Of a stretch of 64,000 nt of DNA, positions 57,585-64,000 are shown piece after piece (the stretch's first letter is position 1; each line of letters begins with the position of its first letter). The notes below the pieces were generated by a model. The model made no database searches. It was not told the DNA's origin and saw nothing but the letters and a program-made list of their open reading frames with translations. This DNA is from Rhizobium sp. Leaf453 (GTDB lineage Bacteria; Pseudomonadota; Alphaproteobacteria; Rhizobiales; Rhizobiaceae): assembly GCF_001425605.1 (NCBI RefSeq), contig NZ_LMRG01000001.1, forward strand, positions 1,152-65,151, given 5' to 3'. Position numbers and translations under genes: made by a program.

Positions 57585-59837
57585 ATGACGATCCCGGTAA
57601 CCGAATATTTTCGGATTCTTGTGGTGGGAACGCAGTATGGCGACAGGATTGCCCAACTGATCGAGGACCATCTGGATTTCAAGACGACGGTCTGCGGCGA
57701 CGAGGAGGCAGCGTCCGCCATCCATGGCGGCGCCGATCTCGGCGCTATCGTGACCTCGCGAGCGGCGGCGGAAGCGGTCATCAAGGCACGCGACGAACGC
57801 GGTTTCCGCATGCCCGTCTTTCTGCTGAGCCGCAGGGAAGACGAAAAGTTCGGCGAGCCCTACCTGAAGGACCTGGAAGGCATTTTCATCGCCGACCTCG
57901 AAACCCGCGAATTCTACGAGAAGCGGCTGCGTGCTTCCGTTGAAGCCTATGCCGAGACCCTGTTGACGCCGTTCTTCGGCGAACTGATGAAATATGACTA
58001 TGACGCCAACCGTGCATGGGCGTGCCCGGGACACCAGGGCGGCCAGTTCTTCATGCATCATCCGGCCGGACGCCTGTTCTACGAGCATATGGGCGAGAAT
58101 GTCTTCCGCGACGACATCTGCAACGCGATGGTTTCGCTTGGCGACCTGCTGATCCACGAAGGGCCGGCGCTGGCGGCGCAGCAGGCGGCCGCCAAGGTCT
58201 TCGGCGCGGACCGCACCTATTTCGTCCTGAACGGCACCTCTTCATCCAACAAGGTGGTCAATACATCGCTGTTGCGGCGGAACGACGTCGTTCTGTTCGA
58301 CAGGAACAATCACAAGTCAAACCATCACGGCGCCCTGTTCATCGCCGGTGCGATCCCGATCTATCTCGAGGCCGACCGCAACGGGTTCGGCATGGTCGGG
58401 CCGATCGACTGGTCGGCATTTGAAGAAGACACGATTCGTGAACGGCTGCGGAATCATCCCCGCCTGAAGGGAACGGATGCGTGGAAAAAAGAGCGCCCGA
58501 TCCGCGTGGCGATCATCGAACAGTGCACCTATGACGGCAGCGTCTACAATGCCCGCAAGGTTCTCGAGAAGATCGGCCATCTCTGCCAGTATATTCACTT
58601 CGATGAGGCATGGGCGGGCTTCGGCGCCTTCCATCCGCTGATGGAACATCATTTCGCCATGGGTCTCGAGCTCGGCCCGAACGATCCCGGCGTGATCGCC
58701 ACCCAATCTACCCACAAGCAGCTGGCCGGTTTCTCCCAGGCCTCGCAGATCCATGTTCGAGACGAACACATCCGTGACAAGCCCTTCCGGACGAACCACA
58801 AGCGCTTCAACGAAGCGTTCATGTTGCAGGCTTCGACGTCGCCCTTCTATCCGCTGTTCTCTAGTCTCGACGTCAATGCGCAGATGCATGCCGACAAGGC
58901 AGGACGCGTTCTGTGGGACGACATGGTGAAGCTCGGCATCGACGGACGTAAGGCCGTGCGCCAGCGTTTCGACGGCTTCCTCGATCCATTCGTGCCGGAT
59001 GTCGTCGATTACGGCGGCAAGAGCGTGAAATGGGAGGATGTGCCGACCGACGTGCTGGCGCGGGAACAGCAATATTGGCAACTGACGCCGGGCGCCAAAT
59101 GGCATGGTTACCGCAACCTCGGCAAAGACGCGGCCATGGTCGATCCGACGAAATTCATGCTGACGACGGCGGGGATCGATCGCGCCACCGGCAACTACCA
59201 GAAAAGCGGCTTGCCTGCGACGATCCTGGCCAACTATCTCAGGGAAATCAACGTCATCCCCGAAAAGAACGACCTCAACAGCATCCTGTTCCTGATGACC
59301 CCGGCCGTCGGCGAGGGCAAGATGGCAATGCTGCTTTCGGCGCTCGAGCGTTTCAAAGCACATTACGACGCCGACAGCCCCATGTCCGCCGTCGTGCCCG
59401 GGCTCTACGCCCGCAATGCCGACCGCTATCGCGGCTACACGCTCAAGCAACTCGCCCAGGAAATGCACGACTTCTACGCGGAAAAGAACGTGAAGGAGTT
59501 GCAACGACTTTGCTTCCGCTACGAGTCCTTCCCCGAACAGGCCATGTCGGCCCGCGATGCGAATGAAGCGCTGGTCGGCGATGAGGTCGATTTCGTGCCG
59601 ATGGATCAGGTCAAGGGCCGGATCGCCGCAACCCTGGCACTGATCTATCCGCCGGGCATCGGCATCATCGTTCCCGGCGAACGCTATGATGATAGCGCCC
59701 AGCCGATGATCGACTACTTCCTGACCTTCGAGGAAAGCTGCAACAGGTTCCCGGGCTTCTCCTATGAGGTCCAGGGCGTCTATCAGATCCGCGAAGAGGG
59801 AAGAATCCGTTTCTATACCTACGTGGTCAAGGAATAG
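57585..59837 (+). CDS. speF: SpeC/SpeF-like ornithine decarboxylase
   Basis: A 750-residue PLP enzyme of the Orn/Lys/Arg decarboxylase family, matching E. coli SpeC/SpeF. Conserved stretches: WACPGHQGGQFFMHHPAGRLFYEHMGEN, FDRNNHKSNHHGALFIAGAIP, TYDGSVYNARKVLEKIGHLC, and the PLP Lys in ATQSTHKQLAGFSQASQIH (near Lys378) with DEAW near 340. The N-terminal wing domain (1-130) is shorter than in AdiA. It makes putrescine and CO2 from ornithine. A gacggagg box precedes the start. SpeF versus SpeC cannot be told from sequence alone; the potE neighbour favours SpeF. Confidence 0.88.
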   Translation: MTIPVTEYFRILVVGTQYGDRIAQLIEDHLDFKTTVCGDEEAASAIHGGADLGAIVTSRAAAEAVIKARDERGFRMPVFLLSRREDEKFGEPYLKDLEGIFIADLETREFYEKRLRASVEAYAETLLTPFFGELMKYDYDANRAWACPGHQGGQFFMHHPAGRLFYEHMGENVFRDDICNAMVSLGDLLIHEGPALAAQQAAAKVFGADRTYFVLNGTSSSNKVVNTSLLRRNDVVLFDRNNHKSNHHGALFIAGAIPIYLEADRNGFGMVGPIDWSAFEEDTIRERLRNHPRLKGTDAWKKERPIRVAIIEQCTYDGSVYNARKVLEKIGHLCQYIHFDEAWAGFGAFHPLMEHHFAMGLELGPNDPGVIATQSTHKQLAGFSQASQIHVRDEHIRDKPFRTNHKRFNEAFMLQASTSPFYPLFSSLDVNAQMHADKAGRVLWDDMVKLGIDGRKAVRQRFDGFLDPFVPDVVDYGGKSVKWEDVPTDVLAREQQYWQLTPGAKWHGYRNLGKDAAMVDPTKFMLTTAGIDRATGNYQKSGLPATILANYLREINVIPEKNDLNSILFLMTPAVGEGKMAMLLSALERFKAHYDADSPMSAVVPGLYARNADRYRGYTLKQLAQEMHDFYAEKNVKELQRLCFRYESFPEQAMSARDANEALVGDEVDFVPMDQVKGRIAATLALIYPPGIGIIVPGERYDDSAQPMIDYFLTFEESCNRFPGFSYEVQGVYQIREEGRIRFYTYVVKE

Positions 59838-59851
59838 ACGATCCGCCTTTG

Positions 59852-60289
59852 TCAGGGGTTTCCGCCGAGCATTTGCCGTAGTTCGGTCAAGATGGTCTCA
59901 CCGCTTGAATCCTCGATCGAAAGCAATGCAGTTGCGGTGCAAGCTTTGTCGACGACGGCAACCGAAAAACTGCCGTCATTTTCAATCCGGCCGCGCAGAC
60001 CAACCAAGACAGGGCCTCTCCCGAGGTTTCGCGGCTCGCTCAAATCCCATCTGGTCCACTTTGCCTGCCATTCCGAGTTCGAAAAGCCTATCAAAGTCTC
60101 GATGGTCTGCAGCTTTAGAAAAGTTGTCTTTTTGCTCCGGTCAAACTCAAAAGTCTCGATATTCGCAATGACGACCACGTCTGCCGCCAATAGATCGGAA
60201 AGTCGAAACCAGGCGTGCGATGTGCAGGCGTTCGCTGGAGGGGCGGCAATTACGAAGCCGGCCACTAGACCAGCGATTGCAACGCGCAT
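59852..60289 (-). CDS. Exported hypothetical protein
   Basis: A roughly 145-residue protein with a signal peptide (MRVAIAGLVAGFVIAAPPANA) followed by a CTSHAWFRLSDLLAADVVVIANIETFEFD domain. No family is recognised. A Cys follows the cleavage site directly (ANA-C), so a lipoprotein is possible, although the lipobox is not canonical. The ATG at 60289 gives the signal peptide; an ATG at 60328 would add 13 residues. The composition is AT-richer than neighbours. Confidence 0.55.
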   Translation of the reverse strand: MRVAIAGLVAGFVIAAPPANACTSHAWFRLSDLLAADVVVIANIETFEFDRSKKTTFLKLQTIETLIGFSNSEWQAKWTRWDLSEPRNLGRGPVLVGLRGRIENDGSFSVAVVDKACTATALLSIEDSSGETILTELRQMLGGNP

Positions 60290-60646
60290 GGAATTGTTGC
60301 GACCTGCACTCTTGGACCTGAACATCATCTGAGTTCACCATCGTTTCGAAATCCGCGACCTTGCGGATTGTCGGTAGTAGTTCGACCGGGCAGCCAACTG
60401 AATTTGGCTTCAATGCGGCAACCCCACCCTCCCTCATCCTCGCCCTCCTGGCGGGGATCCAGCGACCAACGTCTGTCGGGTCAAAAGACTCTTTCAGCCC
60501 AAGGACTTGGGCTGACTGGATTCCTGTGACGAGCACAGGAATGACGGAGAGGATGGTGGCTTCATATATTCCAAATGACGTCCGAGGTCGCGGAAAGATG
60601 ACTTTGTCAGCAATCTAAGCTGATTCTCATTCAGCAGGTCTCGACC
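60290..60646. repeat. Gene-free stretch with rhizobial repeat
   Basis: Contains a known-looking rhizobial intergenic element. Two perfect hairpins occur: CAGCCCAAG / CTTGGGCTG (60495-60503, 60506-60514) and ATTCCTGTG / CACAGGAAT (60520-60528, 60534-60542) with loop ACGAG. The flanking 'ccctcatcctcgccctcctg' and 'gatccagcgacc' words are typical of this family. No gene is supported here. Confidence 0.7.
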
Positions 60647-60889
60647 CTACTCCCATCCCCCACTGCCATCCGCAGCCGAGCAGCCATACGGCGGCAGGCG
60701 GGATTCGAAGTTGGATTTCAGCTGGGCGCAGCCCCATTGGCGCAGCGGCTCGGGCATGCGGCTGTTGAGTTCGATGCCGACTTCGTCCAGCGGGTCGCTG
60801 GTATTGGTGACATACATCAGCCAGCGGCCGCCGATCACGCCGAAAACGGCGATGATGGCAACGATCAGCACGGTCAGCAGTCTTTTCAT
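60647..60889 (-). CDS. Small membrane-anchored hypothetical protein
   Basis: An 80-residue protein with one N-terminal helix (MKRLLTVLIVAIIAVFGVIGGRWLMYV) and a soluble tail with a conserved-looking Cys pair (QWGCAQLKSNFESRLPPYGCS), suggesting a periplasmic disulfide. No family is recognised. The start at 60889 has a strong gggagg box, so the longer frames upstream are rejected. It is divergent from the gcd-like gene at 61232. Confidence 0.65.
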   Translation of the reverse strand: MKRLLTVLIVAIIAVFGVIGGRWLMYVTNTSDPLDEVGIELNSRMPEPLRQWGCAQLKSNFESRLPPYGCSAADGSGGWE

Positions 60890-61231
60890 GGTTCCTCCCG
60901 GGGTTTCGGTGGTGACAGTAGCAGCGCGCGGTAAAGCCACCAGTCCCCCGGTACGCGCGTCCACAGGCGGTGTGCAACCCATTTCGCCTGGAAGCAGTTG
61001 CAACTCTGGAATGCCAGATATGCGCATACTGCATGGCGCGGGCGAACTGTGGCTATTGAAAGGCAGGCGCTGCGCGTTAGTTGCCTTGTCACGGATCATG
61101 GGCATCCCGCATTCCCGCTCGACGCACACCGCTCCGCCTCTGTTCATCCTCCGCGGGCCTTCCGACACGCGGCTTCAGTCTCGTGACGGCTCCGTTGCCG
61201 TCACGTCTCTCCACCCCTGGGAGACCTTTCC
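60890..61231. promoter_or_regulatory. Divergent region upstream of PQQ dehydrogenase
   Basis: About 340 bases without a gene. It holds the promoters of the small membrane gene (left) and the dehydrogenase (right). The perfect dyad at 61182-61205 lies near its right end. Confidence 0.45.
61182..61205. promoter_or_regulatory. Perfect 24-bp dyad upstream of dehydrogenase
   Basis: CGTGACGGC (61182-61190) and GCCGTCACG (61197-61205) flank a 6-base TCCGTT spacer. It ends 26 bases before the dehydrogenase start. It may be an operator or an mRNA hairpin; no T-tract follows, so it is not a typical terminator. Confidence 0.55.
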
Positions 61232-63574
61232 ATGCTTCTCATCCTGACAGCCATTGTCTTTGCTCTGATCGGTCTTGCGCTCGGCGGCGGCGGGCTCTGG
61301 CTCATCGTGCTCGGCGGCAGCTGGTACTATCTGATTGCCGGCCTCGGCTTTCTCCTCACCGCCTTCCTCTTGTTTGCCCGGCGCGGAGCCGCACTCACCG
61401 TCTATGCGCTTCTCATTCTCGGCACGCTTGCCTGGGCGATCTGGGAAGTCGGCTTCGACTGGTGGCAACTCGGGCCGCGCGGCGGCGTCATAATCCTGCT
61501 CGGGCTCTGGCTGCTGATCCCGGCGATCCGCCGCCAGCTCGGCTTCGTCAGCCCGACCGGACAGGTCTATGCGGCAAGCGCCCTGCCCCTCGCCGCGGCG
61601 GTCATCGTTTCCATTGCCGTGGCCGGTTACTCGATGACGCAGGATCCGCTCGATCTCGCCGGCGAGCTGCCGACCGAGACGGCGGCAGCGACGCCCGATC
61701 TCGGCGGCAATGTACCGGACGGCGACTGGCATCAGTATGGCCGCACGCCCTATGGCCAGCGCTATTCGCCGCTCGCACAGATCACACCAGAGAATGTGAG
61801 CAATCTGGAGGTCGCCTGGCAATACCAGACCGGTGACGTCAAGCGGCCTGACGATGTCGGCGAAACCACCTATCAGGTCACGCCGCTGAAGGTGAAAAAC
61901 ACGCTCTACATGTGCACGCCGCACAATCTGGTCATTGCGCTCGATGCGGCGACCGGCAAGGAAAAATGGAAGTTCGACGCCAATTCCGGCATGAACCCGG
62001 ACCGTCAGCACCAGACCTGCCGCGGCGTCAGCTACTATGCGGACACGGCCGCCGTTGCCGGCAGCGCCTGCGCCGAGCGCGTCTACCTGCCGACCGCCGA
62101 TGCCCGTCTGATCGCGCTCGATGCCGCCACCGGCCGGGTCTGCGAAAGTTTCGCCGACAAGGGCACGCTGCATCTCGAACAGGGCATGAAGTACAATCCG
62201 GCCGGCTATTACTACTCCACCTCGCCGCCGGTCATCGTCGCCGGCAAGATCATCATCGGCGGTGCCGTCAACGACAACTACTCGACCGAGTCTCAATCCG
62301 GCGTCATCCGGGCTTACGACGTCGAGAGCGGCGCGCTGATCTGGAACTGGGACAGCGGCAATCCCGATGTCACGGTGCCGCTGCCGGAGGGTCAGACCTA
62401 CACGACCAACTCCCCCAACAGCTGGTCCGTCTCGAGCGTCGATGAAAATCTCGGTCTGATCTACATACCCATGGGCAACCAGGTGCCGGACCAGCTCGGC
62501 ATGGGCAGAAGCGAGCATGTCGAGAAATATTCCTCCTCGATCGTCGCGCTCGACATTGCCAGCGGCGCCGTGCGCTGGGTGCGCCAGACGGTGCATCACG
62601 ACCTGTGGGACATGGACGTTCCGGCCCAGCCGGTGCTGATTGATATCACCGGCAAGGATGGCCAGCCGGTGCCGGCACTGGTCGGCCCGACCAAGCAGGG
62701 CGATCTCTACGTGCTCGACCGGCGTACCGGCGAACCGATCATTCCGATCAAGGAAATCCCGGCTCCGACGGGCGCAATCCCGGAGGATTTCACCAGCCCG
62801 ACGCAGCCGATCTCCGACCTCACCTTCTCGCCGCCGCCGCTGACGGGCAAGGACATGTGGGGCATTTCGATGTTCGACCAGCTCGCCTGCCGGATCGATT
62901 TCGAGCGGCTGAAATATGAAGGCCGCTACACGCCGCCATCGCTCGAAGGCACGCTCGTCTATCCCGGCAATTTCGGGGTATTCAACTGGGGCTCGGTGGC
63001 CGTCGATCCCGAACGGCAGGTGATGTTCGGCATGCCGACCTATCTCGCCTTCACGTCGAGGCTCGTGCCGCGCGACCAGATCCCGCCGAAGGAACAGGAC
63101 CAGAAGGGTTCAGAACAGGGGCTCAACCGCAACGACGGCGCGCCCTATGGGGTGTTCATGGGTCCGTTCCTTGGGCCCCTCGGCATTCCCTGCCAGGCGC
63201 CGCCATGGGGCTATGTCGCCGGCGTCGACCTGAAGACCGGCAAGACCGCCTACAAGCATCGCAACGGCACCGTCACCGACATGACGCCGCTGCCCCTGCC
63301 CTTCAAGGTCGGCGTGCCCGGCATCGGCGGCCCGATGATCACCAAGGGCGGCCTCGCCTTCCTCGGTGCCGCCGTCGACAACTACCTGCGCGCCTATGAC
63401 CTGACCACCGGCAAGGTGCTCTGGACCGGCCGCCTGCCTGCCGGCGGCCAGTCGACGCCGATGAGCTACGCCACCGACGACGGCACGCAGTTCGTCCTCA
63501 TCGTTGCCGGCGGCCATGGCTCGGTCGGGACGAAGCCGGGAGATTATGTGATCGCGTATCGGTTGGCGAAATAG
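61232..63574 (+). CDS. gcd: Membrane-bound PQQ-dependent glucose/quinate-type dehydrogenase
   Basis: A 780-residue quinoprotein dehydrogenase. The N-terminal 130 residues contain about five membrane helices, and the rest is an eight-bladed PQQ propeller in the periplasm. Typical blocks are GDWHQYGRTPYGQRYSPLAQI, TYQVTPLKVKNTLYMCTPHN and VHHDLWDMDVPAQPVLIDI, where Asp and His near the active site lie. It oxidises glucose, quinate or related sugars and passes electrons to ubiquinone. A gggagacc box precedes the ATG. No pqq biosynthesis genes are in the window. A glucose (gcd) rather than quinate enzyme is likely but not proven. Confidence 0.9.
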   Translation: MLLILTAIVFALIGLALGGGGLWLIVLGGSWYYLIAGLGFLLTAFLLFARRGAALTVYALLILGTLAWAIWEVGFDWWQLGPRGGVIILLGLWLLIPAIRRQLGFVSPTGQVYAASALPLAAAVIVSIAVAGYSMTQDPLDLAGELPTETAAATPDLGGNVPDGDWHQYGRTPYGQRYSPLAQITPENVSNLEVAWQYQTGDVKRPDDVGETTYQVTPLKVKNTLYMCTPHNLVIALDAATGKEKWKFDANSGMNPDRQHQTCRGVSYYADTAAVAGSACAERVYLPTADARLIALDAATGRVCESFADKGTLHLEQGMKYNPAGYYYSTSPPVIVAGKIIIGGAVNDNYSTESQSGVIRAYDVESGALIWNWDSGNPDVTVPLPEGQTYTTNSPNSWSVSSVDENLGLIYIPMGNQVPDQLGMGRSEHVEKYSSSIVALDIASGAVRWVRQTVHHDLWDMDVPAQPVLIDITGKDGQPVPALVGPTKQGDLYVLDRRTGEPIIPIKEIPAPTGAIPEDFTSPTQPISDLTFSPPPLTGKDMWGISMFDQLACRIDFERLKYEGRYTPPSLEGTLVYPGNFGVFNWGSVAVDPERQVMFGMPTYLAFTSRLVPRDQIPPKEQDQKGSEQGLNRNDGAPYGVFMGPFLGPLGIPCQAPPWGYVAGVDLKTGKTAYKHRNGTVTDMTPLPLPFKVGVPGIGGPMITKGGLAFLGAAVDNYLRAYDLTTGKVLWTGRLPAGGQSTPMSYATDDGTQFVLIVAGGHGSVGTKPGDYVIAYRLAK

Positions 63575-63721
63575 CAAATAGAGCCGGCGGAGCGATCCGC
63601 CGGCCAACGCCTTGGTGGAGCTCGATATCAATCCACCGCTACCCTCGTCATGCCACTACCGCGCTGCGGTCTCTCCGTGGAAATGACTCGCCAGTAAACA
63701 GCTTATCTGTCATGAAAACGC

Positions 63722-64000
63722 ATGCCCATCAGTACGCGTCAATTTGTCGGCTCAACCCTCGCTTTGCTGACGATCGGCTTTTTCGCGCTCTGCGCAATCC
63801 TTGGCACGAACATCTGGCTGGGCGAGCGGGCACGCATCTATTCCCGTGAGGTCATAGAGGCGCGCGATGTCAAGGCGATCGCCGTCGATCTGCGGGGCGC
63901 ACTGCAGACTGCGGAATCGAGCCAGCGCGGTTTTCTTTATACAGGCAACGAAATTTACCTCGCGCCTTATGGGCTAGCGAAGGAGCGAGCGCTGAAGGCT
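63722..64000 (+). CDS. CHASE3-domain sensor protein (partial, cut by window end)
   Basis: The first 93 residues of a longer protein, open to the end of the window. One membrane helix (LALLTIGFFALCAILGTNIW) is followed by the CHASE3 pattern LRGALQTAESSQRGFLYTGNEIYLAPY. CHASE3 is an extracellular/periplasmic sensory domain of histidine kinases, chemoreceptors and cyclases. The output domain lies beyond the window. The ATG at 63722 was chosen because no other in-frame start precedes the helix. Confidence 0.8.
   Translation, partial: MPISTRQFVGSTLALLTIGFFALCAILGTNIWLGERARIYSREVIEARDVKAIAVDLRGALQTAESSQRGFLYTGNEIYLAPYGLAKERALKA

Overview
The window is about 60% GC and looks like chromosomal DNA from an alphaproteobacterium of the Rhizobiaceae (Rhizobium, Agrobacterium or Ensifer type). 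Evidence: a Ros/MucR zinc-finger regulator, the DUF5330 - SufE - DUF6456 - DnaA-domain-IV-like HTH - MucR order, DUF1491 and DUF2336 proteins, a seven-gene Pha/Mnh-type cation/proton antiporter, and several palindromic intergenic repeats of rhizobial style. I saw no rRNA, tRNA, CRISPR array, insertion sequence or phage gene. The right end is cut inside a CHASE3-domain gene.

Layout. 0.3-18 kb is mostly core: YjbR-like protein, LysE exporter, YcgN protein, a class A penicillin-binding protein, a DUF1214/DUF1254 pair, small membrane or exported proteins, a DUF2336 protein, a DUF1491 protein, a soluble chemotaxis transducer, a peptidoglycan-binding protein overlapping a histidine kinase, DUF5330, SufE, DUF6456, the DnaA-like HTH and MucR. 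18.4-24.4 kb is the antiporter operon phaABCDEFG on the minus strand. 24.6-28.4 kb holds MsrB, small proteins, a hemolysin-III family protein behind a perfect 22-bp dyad, and a Sel1-repeat protein. 28.4-34.3 kb is an accessory metabolic block: LysR, cupin, aldo/keto reductase, a broken short-chain dehydrogenase, RibD-like reductase, UspA, a Tat-exported VOC protein and an SH3-like protein. 34.5-47.3 kb mixes a membrane protein, an orphan AztD-like zinc chaperone, a second chemotaxis receptor, a LysR/DUF2798 pair, a class III nucleotidyl cyclase, oligopeptidase B, DUF1697 and SelO. 47.4-51 kb has an RTX-type protein, a MarR-like regulator and a cation diffusion facilitator.

The most notable region is 51.0-59.8 kb: a double amino-acid decarboxylase/antiporter locus. 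An AdiC-like arginine/agmatine antiporter and an amino-acid-binding periplasmic protein run left. An AdiA-like arginine decarboxylase, a PotE-like putrescine/ornithine antiporter and a SpeC/SpeF-like ornithine decarboxylase run right. The two arms diverge from a 400-bp AT-rich region. That region carries a 15-codon open reading frame behind a near-perfect Shine-Dalgarno sequence, followed by hairpins and a segment with two alternative pairing partners, which suggests a translated leader controlling decarboxylase expression. By analogy with enterobacteria the genes would consume protons (acid resistance) and make agmatine and putrescine.

The window ends with a PQQ-dependent membrane glucose-type dehydrogenase behind a perfect dyad and the start of a CHASE3 sensor. 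Start sites were chosen from ribosome-binding sites, signal peptides and family starts, and are noted where uncertain.
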